Assembly: GCF_008923725.1 (NCBI RefSeq)
Contig: NZ_WBPF01000016.1
Location: forward strand, 62,001-126,000
Direction: 5' to 3'
Origin: Bacillus sp. CH140a_4T
Lineage (GTDB): Bacteria; Bacillota; Bacilli; Bacillales; Bacillaceae_G
DNA: 64,000 nucleotides
Shown: one piece after another, positions 1 to 7,761 of the stretch
Numbering within the stretch: the stretch's first letter is position 1
Layout: each line of letters opens with the position of its first letter
The notes under the pieces: generated by a model
Told to the model about the DNA's origin: nothing
Databases searched by the model: none
The model's input: only the letters and a program-made list of their open reading frames with translations
Program-made: the position numbers and the translations under genes

Positions 1-1037
1 TGACCCATAGCTGATTTTACTTGGTCGCCTGCTTTATAACCATTTTCAAGTGGATCTGCTGTGTAAGCTGTTGCTACAACACGTAATTCACGAGAAGATG
101 ATGGTGCATTTGTTTCAGTTTCTTTTACAACAGGTTGTTGTGTAGCTGGTTTTTGAGCTTTAGCTGCCTCTTGAGCTTTAGCTGCCTCTTGAGCTTTAGC
201 CGCTGCTTGAGCTTCAGCTGCTGCTTGAGCTTTAGCTGCTTCACGAGCTTTAGCTGCCTCTTGAGCTTTAGCCGCTGCTTGAGCTTCAGCTGCTTCTTGA
301 GCTTTAGCTGCTTCACGAGCTTTAGCTGCTTCTTGAGCCTTAGCTTCTGCTTGAGCTTCAGCTGCTGCCTGAGCTTGAGCAGAAGCTTGAGCTTTAGCTG
401 CTTCACGAGCTTTAGCCGCTTCTTGAGCTTTAGCTTCTGCTTGAGCTTCAGCTGCTTCACGAGCTTTAGTTGCCTCTTGAGCTTTAGCTTTTGCTTGCGT
501 TTCAGCTACTTCACGAGCTTTAGTTGCTTCCACTGCTTTAGCTGTATCTTGAACTTTAGTTGTTTTTTCTACTTTAACTGCTGGTTGAACTTTAACTGGA
601 GCTTTACCTGTTAAGTAAGGAACATGAACATAAGCTGTTTTTCCGTTATATTCAAATTGAATCCAGTCATTTTGTACTTGGTGTGTTGTTTCAATTACAT
701 CATCTTGTTTCAATTTACCAAGAATTTCTGAGTCTGTGTTTGCACCAGCACGTACGTTTAATACGTTTGCTGTTACGTAGTAAGTGTCTTTTGTATAGTC
801 AGCGCTAATGAAAGCTTCTTTACCGCTGTTTAATTTCACTTTTGACCATCCGTTTTCTGTATGTAAAACGTTAACTTTATATCCATCTAATAACTTTCCG
901 ACAACTTGTGATTCAGTAGTTGGGTTTTCTCGTACGTTTAGTACGTCAGTTGTTACAATCGTTTCTGCTTTAGCAGATGTTGTGAAAATCCCAAGACCAA
1001 AAACCGCTGCTGTTGCTATACCCATAATTTTTTTCAT
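1..1037 (-). CDS. entC: SH3/3D-domain cell-wall-binding protein, EntC-like (3' end cut by window)
   Basis: Secreted wall-associated protein of the B. cereus EntA/EntB/EntC type, once called enterotoxins and now seen as cell-wall-binding proteins. About 345 residues are visible. A signal peptide (residues 1-24, ending SAKA) is followed by two bacterial SH3 domains (about 25-83 and 86-147, each with an LNVR motif). Then comes a long Ala/Lys/Glu/Gln/Arg repeat built on AKAQEA and AKAREA (about residues 170-300). The start of a 3D domain follows (RVVATAYTADPLENGYKAG) and runs off the window. The 3D fold is shared with lytic transglycosylase-like enzymes. GGAGG lies 7 nt before the ATG. The entC symbol is inferred from the macAB-like neighbours recalled in B. 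cereus ATCC 14579; a paralogue (entA, entB) is possible. Confidence 0.8.
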   Translation of the reverse strand, partial: MKKIMGIATAAVFGLGIFTTSAKAETIVTTDVLNVRENPTTESQVVGKLLDGYKVNVLHTENGWSKVKLNSGKEAFISADYTKDTYYVTANVLNVRAGANTDSEILGKLKQDDVIETTHQVQNDWIQFEYNGKTAYVHVPYLTGKAPVKVQPAVKVEKTTKVQDTAKAVEATKAREVAETQAKAKAQEATKAREAAEAQAEAKAQEAAKAREAAKAQASAQAQAAAEAQAEAKAQEAAKAREAAKAQEAAEAQAAAKAQEAAKAREAAKAQAAAEAQAAAKAQEAAKAQEAAKAQKPATQQPVVKETETNAPSSSRELRVVATAYTADPLENGYKAGDQVKSAMG

Positions 1038-1566
1038 AATAGCCTCCATTGCATTTGTTTTCGTTGACCTCATTATAGCAACCATTATTTTCTTATTTGC
1101 GGAAAACACAAAACTACAAAGCATTCGTAACGGGTCATTAATATTCTGTAATAATTCCAGTAATATCCTAAAAGCGCTTTCTTATAGTTGTTAGGGGAGG
1201 TTAGAGCATGTGATACATAAAAATGAGAGTATTTCAATTTCTAATGGATTAATAATGTTTCTGTAGTATTACGTAATTGTTTCTTAATCGTTACAAAAAC
1301 GACGTTTTTTGCTGTTGGAACGGGAGATTAGTTATGTAAAAATAACTATTTTAGTTGTGGAGAAATATAAATGAGGTGAAAATCAATGAAATATCGCCAT
1401 AATTGTTACAAAATAAGTCGAGGTATGGAAAAAATTACGCCTTGATTTTAATCTTTCACATATTATTTTTGCAATAATAGGATTCTATAATAGCTTTAGT
1501 ACGCTAAAATAATTAAAGGTGTTTATAACGTGAAACATATATAATAGAAGAAACACGATTCAATAG
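1038..1566. other. Intergenic stretch without a recognisable gene
   Basis: About 530 bases between the EntC-like gene and a bcr1-type repeat. It is AT-rich and must contain the promoter and leader of the leftward wall-protein gene. I see no convincing open frame with a ribosome binding site, and no strong terminator or riboswitch fold. A TATAAT-like box near 1540 has no gene behind it. Confidence 0.5.
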
Positions 1567-1726
1567 ATAAAGTGAAACTTTAATCAGTGGTTTTTTTTTC
1601 ATCCCCCACTGATTATTAGTTGAACCAATCGGACTTTTATGGGCAGTTGATCCCCCACCTAAATTCTTTGCTTTCGCTGAATTTTGAGGTGGGGGTCTTA
1701 CTGCCCATTAAAGCGGGATAAATAAA
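1567..1726. repeat. bcr1-type intergenic repeat, full-length copy
   Basis: About 155 bp, bounded on both sides by ATAAA (TTTAT on the other strand), as expected for a 5-bp target duplication. Read on the minus strand it starts TTTATCCCGCT. It then has nested inverted repeats (TGGGCAGT/ACTGCCCA around CCCCCACCT/AGGTGGGGG) and a second hairpin (AATCAGTGG/CCACTGATT). The length, the folding potential and the TTTAT flanks match what is known of the B. cereus group element bcr1. Shorter relatives occur at 35450-35568 and 21905-21978. The left end abuts the T-tract of the macAB-type operon terminator. Confidence 0.7.
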
Positions 1727-1757
1727 AAGCGTAGGAGTGTAAACTCCTACGCTTTTT
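1724..1757. terminator. Terminator of the macA-ATPase-macB operon
   Basis: Perfect 15-bp inverted repeat (AAAAAGCGTAGGAGT and its complement) with a GTAA loop, two bases after the macB-like stop codon. The minus-strand transcript ends in TTTTTATTTAT. That tail is shared with the start of the adjacent bcr1-type repeat. Confidence 0.85.
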
Positions 1758-1759
1758 AT

Positions 1760-2935
1760 TTATTCATATCGTAAACATTCAATTGGATCTAGTTTTGCAG
1801 CTTTGTTAGCTGGTAGTAGACCGAATATAATACCGATTAACATGGAGATACCTACTGCAAGAAGTCCAAGTTCTTTTGAGACAACGAGTGGCCATCCGGC
1901 AAAGATGGAGACGATCCAAGCGAAGAAGATACCGAGCATGAATCCGATGAAACCACCGAGTCCTGTTAAAATACAAGATTCAATTAAGAATTGTGTTAAT
2001 ACTTTACCGCGCGTTGCACCAAGTGCTTTACGAATACCAATCTCACGTGTACGTTCTGTTACAGATACAAGCATGATATTCATTACACCGATACCACCAA
2101 CAAGTAAGGAGATCGCAGCAATACCACCGAATACCATTTTCATCATACCGATAGATTCGTCTAATTGCTTCGTAAATTCACCTAAATCTTGTGCTTCGAA
2201 TTTGTGCTCAAATTTAGGAGCTTTCATTTCGTTTAACACAGAAACGGCTTGTTTTTCTACACTTTTACGTTCTGTTGGAGAGGTCATTGTTAATCTTACA
2301 GAGTCATACTCATTTACTCCTGAAATGACAGGCGCGTTTTCAAGTGACGTATAACCTTCAGGCATAGGCATTCCGAAGTCGTTTTTCGTTTCGTATACAC
2401 CGACTATTTTATACGGCTTTCCTTTTATATCTGTGTATTGATTTGATTCCCAACCACTAAATAATTTGTTGAAAGCTTCTTCATTTAATATAACAGCAGG
2501 GATTGCTTGGTTTAATTCGCTGTCGTTTAATTCACGACCGTGAACTAATTTTATTTTCGAATCTGTCATAAAGGCGCCTGTTCCACCTTTTAAATCAAGA
2601 TTTACATCTTTTGAACCAGCAGATGCTTTTACTTTCATACTTACATCTGGATACACATCTTTAACGCCTGGTACGGTTTGAAGACGGTTTAGCATATCAG
2701 GTGTGATTTTGGCACTATCTGTTCCATAGTCAGGATTGTTGTAGTAAATGGTTATTTCATTATCTTTTCCTTGGCCTAATTCTTCTTTAAACTTTGCATT
2801 TGTACCATCACCCATTGAAATGATAGTAATAATGGCACTAATACCGATAATAATTCCTAGCATCGTTAAGATAGAACGCATTTTGTGGGCAAAGATAGAG
2901 GAAAGGGCCATGCGTATATTTTCACTCGTATTCAA
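1760..2935 (-). CDS. MacB-like ABC transporter permease (FtsX family)
   Basis: Membrane subunit of a MacAB-type export system. An N-terminal membrane segment (about residues 20-42) leads into an extracytoplasmic MacB_PCD domain (to about 240). A C-terminal FtsX domain follows with three more helices and the typical ERTREIGIRKALGAT motif. The length (about 391 aa) is normal for a Gram-positive permease without a fused ATPase. I prefer the TTG start at 2935: GGAGAGG inside the end of the ATPase gene lies 6 nt upstream, while an overlapping ATG at 2950 has no ribosome binding site. It is the last gene of a three-gene leftward operon. The substrate cannot be read from sequence; antimicrobial peptides or drugs are usual for the family. 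Confidence 0.9.
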   Translation of the reverse strand: MNTSENIRMALSSIFAHKMRSILTMLGIIIGISAIITIISMGDGTNAKFKEELGQGKDNEITIYYNNPDYGTDSAKITPDMLNRLQTVPGVKDVYPDVSMKVKASAGSKDVNLDLKGGTGAFMTDSKIKLVHGRELNDSELNQAIPAVILNEEAFNKLFSGWESNQYTDIKGKPYKIVGVYETKNDFGMPMPEGYTSLENAPVISGVNEYDSVRLTMTSPTERKSVEKQAVSVLNEMKAPKFEHKFEAQDLGEFTKQLDESIGMMKMVFGGIAAISLLVGGIGVMNIMLVSVTERTREIGIRKALGATRGKVLTQFLIESCILTGLGGFIGFMLGIFFAWIVSIFAGWPLVVSKELGLLAVGISMLIGIIFGLLPANKAAKLDPIECLRYE

Positions 2936-2937
2936 AA

Positions 2938-3612
2938 TTAACCTCTCCAATCTTGGACGATATTTCCGTCACGAATTACAATTTGACGTGCTGCAGCTTC
3001 CCCAATTTCACGATCGTGGGTAATCATAATGATTGTTGAGCCTTGTTTGTTTAATTCGTAAAAGAGGTCCATAATTTGTGTACTTGTTTTCGTATCAAGT
3101 GCCCCCGTCGGTTCATCGGCTAAAATGAATTTTGGATTATTTACGATTGCACGTGCAACTGCGACACGCTGTTTTTGTCCACCTGACAATTCGTTCGGCA
3201 GGTGAGTAGCGCGATCAGCTAAACCTACTTTTGTTAAAGCGGCTAATGAGCGCTCACGTCTTTCTTTTTTATCAACTCCAGCGTAAATAAGAGGTAGCTC
3301 TACATTTTGAAGTGCTGTAAGTCTCGGTAATAACATGAAGTTTTGGAATACGAATCCGATCTCTTTATTACGAACGCGTGCAAGTTCTGTTTCAGACATG
3401 TTTGAAATATTTTGACCAGCTAGTTCATACGCGCCTGTCGTCGGTTTATCTAAGCAACCGATAATGTTCATTAATGTTGATTTACCAGAACCAGATGGTC
3501 CCATAATAGAAGTGAATTCTCCCTGGTTCAGTGTTACGTCAATGCCGTGTAATATTTGAACGGATTCTGCACCATTTTGGAAAGATTTCGTGATGCCTTT
3601 TAAGTTAATCAT
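2938..3612 (-). CDS. ABC transporter ATP-binding protein, MacB/LolD type
   Basis: Cytoplasmic ATPase of 224 aa driving the adjacent permease. It has the Walker A motif GPSGSGKST, the signature [10 protein letters not shown], and Walker B with catalytic glutamate ([12 protein letters not shown]), followed by a conserved TH at the switch histidine. This architecture is typical of lipoprotein/peptide export ATPases that pair with FtsX-domain permeases. The ATG overlaps the end of the macA-like gene by four bases (ATGA) with GGAGG upstream, so the two are probably translationally coupled. The stop is two bases before the permease start. Confidence 0.93.
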   Translation of the reverse strand: MINLKGITKSFQNGAESVQILHGIDVTLNQGEFTSIMGPSGSGKSTLMNIIGCLDKPTTGAYELAGQNISNMSETELARVRNKEIGFVFQNFMLLPRLTALQNVELPLIYAGVDKKERRERSLAALTKVGLADRATHLPNELSGGQKQRVAVARAIVNNPKFILADEPTGALDTKTSTQIMDLFYELNKQGSTIIMITHDREIGEAAARQIVIRDGNIVQDWRG

Positions 3613-4715
3613 TCAACGACAACCTCCATACCATCTTTTAAGTCTTTTTCAGGTTTAGAGATAATTTGTTCTCCTTTTTTCACTCCAGAAACTTTTGCTT
3701 CGCTATCTGTTTCGAATTCAACAGTAACCGCTTGTTCTTTCGCTTTACCGTCTTTTATAACGAAGACAACATTTTTGTCACCTTTTTTCACAATGCTGCT
3801 TTTCGGAACAATTGTGCCAGTTGCTTCGCCAGATCTACTTGTTACGTAAACGTGGAAGCCGTTTTGTAATTCTTCACTATTGTCTAATGTGACAGTGAAT
3901 TGATAGTTAGAAACTGTTTTGTTTTCGTCCATGCTCTTTAATGGTGTAGAACCGATTTCTGTTACTTTTCCTGTCCAAGTCTTACCAGCAACCGTTTTTG
4001 ATGAAACAGTTACTTCTTGCCCAACTTTCATACTAGCAAGCTCATATTCAGAAAGTTGACCTTTTACTTTAAATGGACCAGCGTGACGAAGTGTAATGCC
4101 GCTCATACCTGTTTTTTCATCAGCAATTTTTACGATGTCATCAATTACGCCATCAGTAGGGCTCGTTACAGAAAGTGTGTTTACTTTCTCTTTTGCTGCT
4201 TTAATCATTTCATCAGATTTTTCAACTTCAAACTTTTTCATTTCAAGTTGTGATTCTAATTGTTGTACTTCGATTTCTGATGCTTTTAATGCTTCAGCAG
4301 GAAGGCCTGCATTTTTATCTTTTTGTAATTTTTGTTTCGCTGCATCAATTTGTTTTTGGAACAATGTTACTTCTTTTTGTGCGATTTTCTTTTGCATTTC
4401 TGCTTCTGTTACACCTTGTTTCGCAGTTGGGTCATTATATTTAAAAAGGAGTTGACCTTTTTTTACTTCATCACCTTTTTTTACAGCTAATTCATACGTA
4501 CCTTTTGTTGGATCAAATGAAATTGTTTCGATGCCGTTTGGAATGACTTCACCGCCAAATTTTTGCGCGTTTTCAATTTGTTTTTCTGTTACTTTATATC
4601 CGCTATATGCCATTGCTACTTCTGAACCACCGCCACCAGCAAATGCAAAATATGATCCAGCTGCAATTCCGATTGCTACTACACTAGTAATTAACACTTT
4701 ATTTTTCTTCTTCAT
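3609..4715 (-). CDS. MacA/HlyD-like membrane-fusion (adaptor) protein
   Basis: Membrane-anchored adaptor, 368 aa. An N-terminal membrane anchor (residues 7-27) precedes a split biotinyl-lipoyl domain (KKGDEVKKGQLLF and TSPTDGVIDDIV). Between the halves is a long coiled coil (about 100-185, rich in K, Q and E). Beta-barrel regions follow and the C-terminal end ([21 protein letters not shown]) is typical of RND/MacA adaptors. It is the first gene of the operon with the ATPase and permease, so the three form one tripartite-like efflux unit. Gram-positive bacteria lack an outer membrane, and such adaptors are thought to assist peptide or drug export through the wall. Confidence 0.9.
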   Translation of the reverse strand: MKKKNKVLITSVVAIGIAAGSYFAFAGGGGSEVAMAYSGYKVTEKQIENAQKFGGEVIPNGIETISFDPTKGTYELAVKKGDEVKKGQLLFKYNDPTAKQGVTEAEMQKKIAQKEVTLFQKQIDAAKQKLQKDKNAGLPAEALKASEIEVQQLESQLEMKKFEVEKSDEMIKAAKEKVNTLSVTSPTDGVIDDIVKIADEKTGMSGITLRHAGPFKVKGQLSEYELASMKVGQEVTVSSKTVAGKTWTGKVTEIGSTPLKSMDENKTVSNYQFTVTLDNSEELQNGFHVYVTSRSGEATGTIVPKSSIVKKGDKNVVFVIKDGKAKEQAVTVEFETDSEAKVSGVKKGEQIISKPEKDLKDGMEVVVE

Positions 4716-4754
4716 CTATTTATCACCTTTTCGTTCGTTTTAGTATCTACATTT

Positions 4755-4820
4755 AGTATAAAAGAGGTGAAGAATCTGACAAATCGTTTTAGCTTACAAT
4801 AACCTTACAGTTTTGTAAGG
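4755..4820 (-). promoter_or_regulatory. Promoter and candidate response-regulator site of the macA operon
   Basis: On the minus strand TTGTCA (4777-4782) and TATACT (4755-4760) are 16 nt apart, a sigma-A-type promoter. Just upstream, the plus strand has CTTACA at 4793-4798 and again at 4804-4809 (11-bp period), and the second copy forms a 7-bp inverted repeat CCTTACA-N4-TGTAAGG (4803-4820). Direct repeats one helical turn apart are typical of OmpR-family response regulators. No regulator gene is adjacent, so the regulator is unknown. Confidence 0.5.
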
Positions 4821-4926
4821 TATGAATATGTAAATGTAAGGTAGAGCTTGTCCAAGTGTGAGCAAATGAATTGACTCGTCGTTTTTTTCTTACAATAATA
4901 TTGTATGAAAGAGAGGAGGAGGGAAG

Positions 4927-5661
4927 ATGGAAGCTTATTTTAGTGCGCATCCATTAAAACCATTTATTCCATACTCAAGGCAACACGTCCTTATATTATT
5001 TATTATGTTGGTGGGGATATTTTTTCTGTATCAATACCAAGATGTATTACGGCAAAGTGAGTGGAATATAACGGTTCGATATGCGATTGCATTTTTATTT
5101 ATTGGAAGTGAAATTGGACTTCATATGTGGGAATGGAAAGCAGGGATTTTTGAACTAGCCACTTCATTACCATTTGAGCTATGTACGATTAGTTTATTGT
5201 TAGCGTCGATTATGATTGTAACGAAAAGTTACCGCATATATGAGATTGTATTTTTTACAGGAATTATCGGTGCATCACAAGCTATTTTAACGCCGAACGT
5301 GCAATATGCTTTTCCGCATTTTCGCTTTATAGAATTCTTCGTTGCACATATATTACTCATTTGGGCACCACTCTTTATGACGTGGGTAGAAGGATATAGA
5401 CCGACTTTGCAATCAATTAAGCGTACGATGATATTTTTAAACATAATAATTCCAATCGTCTCTTGTGTGAACTACAAAACAGGAGGCAATTATATGTTTT
5501 TAGCTCGTAAGCCAGAAACTGCTTCATTACTCGATATGTTAGGGCCGCATCCTTACTATATTATTTCATTAGAAATAGCTGCGCTTATTGGATGTTTTAT
5601 TTTGTATATGCCATTTGTGAAAAGAGAAGGGCATGCGCATAAAGAATCACTAGGATCATAA
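4927..5661 (+). CDS. YwaF-like integral membrane protein (TIGR02206 type)
   Basis: Polytopic membrane protein of 244 aa with about six to seven hydrophobic segments. It resembles the B. subtilis YwaF/TIGR02206 family, whose function is unknown. Features include GSEIGLHMWEW after the second helix and ELATSLPFELCTISLLL. The ATG follows GAGGAGGAGGG by a few bases, a very strong ribosome binding site. It is divergent from the macA operon and followed by its own terminator, so it is probably monocistronic. Confidence 0.75.
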   Translation: MEAYFSAHPLKPFIPYSRQHVLILFIMLVGIFFLYQYQDVLRQSEWNITVRYAIAFLFIGSEIGLHMWEWKAGIFELATSLPFELCTISLLLASIMIVTKSYRIYEIVFFTGIIGASQAILTPNVQYAFPHFRFIEFFVAHILLIWAPLFMTWVEGYRPTLQSIKRTMIFLNIIIPIVSCVNYKTGGNYMFLARKPETASLLDMLGPHPYYIISLEIAALIGCFILYMPFVKREGHAHKESLGS

Positions 5662-5676
5662 ACTAGTGATTTTTTT
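5645..5676 (+). terminator. Terminator after the YwaF-like gene
   Basis: AATCACTAG and CTAGTGATT form a 9-bp stem around a 9-nt loop, followed by seven T. The stem begins inside the last codons of the gene. Confidence 0.85.
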
Positions 5677-5749
5677 ATAAGAATATTTACAATTCAGAAA
5701 ATTAAGAATAAAATTAGAGGGTAAATTATATAAAGAGAGAAGGGAAAAC

Positions 5750-6616
5750 GTGGTCAAAAAAGTTTTTCTGAATGGGATGGAAGTGACGGTTCAATTTATT
5801 ATTTCGATTTTGGGTATTATTTGTTTAGGGGCATTGCCGAAATTGTTTTACGGATTTGAGTTGCATGCATCAGAGTACATACAGAGTTTAAAAGAAGTGT
5901 TTGTGAACTTAATGGATATTTCCAATTTGCAATATGTGAGAGGGAAATTTTTATTTCCGCAGTTGTTCGTCCATTATAAAGAAACGATTATTATTTTTTT
6001 GGCTGCTTTTTTCATTTCATTATTTGTAGCATTTTGTATTGTTTATGTCATTATGAGTAGTTCACCACGTATACAACATCGTATTAAATCATTTCTTATC
6101 TTCCTAGAATCTATTCCAGATATTCTTCTTATTTTAGTATCACAAATATTAGTTGTATGGTTTTTTAAAAGAACAGGTTTTTTACCTTTTCAAATTGCGT
6201 CAATTGGGGGCGAGTCGATTAGAGGATTGCCAATATTTTGTTTGAGTATACCGACTACGATTCTGTTTGTAAAAATGTTAGTGCTTCGTTTTGAAAATGA
6301 GCTAGAAAAAGATTATGTACTATTTGCTAAGGCGAAAGGGTTGAATCGTTTTCATATTTTAAATCGTCATGTTTTACGAAATGTGTTGCTTAGTACACTT
6401 TTCTTTGCGAAAACGAATATCTTTTTTATGTTATCAAATTTATATATTATAGAATGGATTTTTAATACGGGTGGTATTTTTATGTTTTTGAAATCGTATG
6501 AAGGTATTAGGGTAGAAGTTTTTATCGTTAGTGTGCTGCTTATTTATATTCCGATTTTTATTTTGTTTAAGTTGTTTCATTATTTCATTCCAGCTGCGAT
6601 GAAGGAGAGACTATAA
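5750..6616 (+). CDS. ABC transporter permease, OppB/DppB type
   Basis: Inner-membrane permease of 288 aa with about six membrane helices. The binding-protein-dependent permease signature loop is near residues 190-215 (DYVLFAKAKGLNRFHILNRHVL). GTG start with GAGAGAAGGG upstream. The next gene encodes the partner permease and begins two bases after this stop. Oligopeptide, dipeptide or nickel transporters normally carry a binding protein and two ATPases in the same operon; none is present here. The pair is either fed by ATPases encoded elsewhere or has lost its partners. The substrate is unknown. Confidence 0.82.
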   Translation: MVKKVFLNGMEVTVQFIISILGIICLGALPKLFYGFELHASEYIQSLKEVFVNLMDISNLQYVRGKFLFPQLFVHYKETIIIFLAAFFISLFVAFCIVYVIMSSSPRIQHRIKSFLIFLESIPDILLILVSQILVVWFFKRTGFLPFQIASIGGESIRGLPIFCLSIPTTILFVKMLVLRFENELEKDYVLFAKAKGLNRFHILNRHVLRNVLLSTLFFAKTNIFFMLSNLYIIEWIFNTGGIFMFLKSYEGIRVEVFIVSVLLIYIPIFILFKLFHYFIPAAMKERL

Positions 6617-6617
6617 T

Positions 6618-7622
6618 ATGTGGACGTATATAAAACGCGATAAAAGATTTTGGATAAGCATTGGTTTTCTTCTCCTATTAGTTCTTTTGAGCATCGGAAA
6701 TACGATATGGAATGATGGACATATTAGACAAGTTACATTGCAATATGATGCGGATGAAAATCCACAAGTACCACCGTTTTCACCTTCATTACAATTTTTA
6801 CTTGGGACCGATCGGAAAGGGTACGACCTGTTACATTTAGTCATTGAAGGCGCAAAGTGGACGATTGGTATATCTATTTTAATTGCGGCACTTAGAATGG
6901 TAATAGGTGTGTTTTTCGGTGTTGTGCTTGGAACATATGTAAAAAGAGGGTTTTCGAAAATCGAGGCTTTTTTTGATAGTTTTACAGTTATTCCAACAGT
7001 TATGATTGCGTATTTCTTTCTTCACTTTGCAAATACATTTGGGAGTGGAGAGGAAACAACAACTTTTTTTGAAAGGGCTTCGTTTCAAGTTTTATTACTT
7101 GTCATGCTTGTGATGCCAGTTATTGCATTGTATGTTGCGAAGGAAGTTCGCAAATTGAGAACCGAAGAATTTATTGAAGCTGCGTGCATATTAGGTGGAT
7201 CAAGAAAGCACATTGTTATAAAACATATTTTTCCGCATCTTTATATGACGTTTATACTTGTATTTTTCCAGCAGTTTACGCAAACTCTTACTATTTTACT
7301 GCACTTAGGATTACTGGAAATATTCTTTGGTGGAACGGTTAAGTTTTTAGGACCGATAGAAGAAATAGAGTCATACACACATGAATGGTCAGGTTTAATT
7401 GGAGTCTATTTTAGATCATTAACAGTTCATCCGTGGATTCCGCTCGTTCCCATTACATTTTTTGGACTTACTATTTTTTCAGGAAATATGATTGTAAAAA
7501 GTATAGAAGAGGCGATGATGAAAGTAAGGTTAGGAGGAGAGATAAAGAAGGATGTTGTAGAAGAGGAACAATCTGCTGTGCAGTCAAAAGAAGAGTTATT
7601 TACTTTTAAACATACGATGTGA
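6618..7622 (+). CDS. ABC transporter permease, OppC/DppC type
   Basis: Second permease of the pair, 334 aa. An N-terminal helix (residues 11-29) precedes an extracytoplasmic segment with the OppC-like motif LLGTDRKGYDLLHLVIEGAKWT. The transporter core follows, with the coupling loop EFIEAACILGGSRKHIVIKHIFPHL (a short form of the EAA motif). The tail beyond about residue 300 is charged and cytoplasmic. Translation is coupled to the upstream permease. No ATPase or substrate-binding lipoprotein gene follows; a terminator comes directly after the stop. Confidence 0.82.
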   Translation: MWTYIKRDKRFWISIGFLLLLVLLSIGNTIWNDGHIRQVTLQYDADENPQVPPFSPSLQFLLGTDRKGYDLLHLVIEGAKWTIGISILIAALRMVIGVFFGVVLGTYVKRGFSKIEAFFDSFTVIPTVMIAYFFLHFANTFGSGEETTTFFERASFQVLLLVMLVMPVIALYVAKEVRKLRTEEFIEAACILGGSRKHIVIKHIFPHLYMTFILVFFQQFTQTLTILLHLGLLEIFFGGTVKFLGPIEEIESYTHEWSGLIGVYFRSLTVHPWIPLVPITFFGLTIFSGNMIVKSIEEAMMKVRLGGEIKKDVVEEEQSAVQSKEELFTFKHTM

Positions 7623-7651
7623 AGAGCCTAGGAAACTAGGTTCTTTTATTT
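7622..7651 (+). terminator. Terminator after the permease pair
   Basis: AAGAGCCTAG and CTAGGTTCTT pair (with one G-T) around GAAA, followed by a T-rich tract. Confidence 0.75.
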
Positions 7652-7761
7652 TGTTATATTACAATATCGTAAGAGAGATGTAATGAAAATCGATAGGGGA
7701 GAAATACAATTTCGTATACACTTCATGTATAGAGAAATGCGAGAGCGGGTGAAGGTATACG

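Noticed and set aside
130-540. CRISPR-like spaced repeats
   Set aside because: The repeat is a continuous in-frame coding repeat (AKAQEA) without unique spacers; no cas genes are near.
125-614. Two overlapping open frames giving Lys/Leu-rich and Ser/Cys/Phe-rich proteins
   Set aside because: They are other-frame readings of the low-complexity repeat in the EntC-like gene, with no ribosome binding site and biased repetitive composition.
808-1194. 128-aa plus-strand frame over the start of the wall-protein gene
   Set aside because: Antisense shadow that crosses the signal peptide and promoter of the minus-strand gene; no ribosome binding site or known family.
1803-2354. 183-aa frame antisense to the MacB-like gene
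   Set aside because: Shadow of a well-supported coding gene; composition rich in Pro/Ile/Ser as expected from reverse reading.
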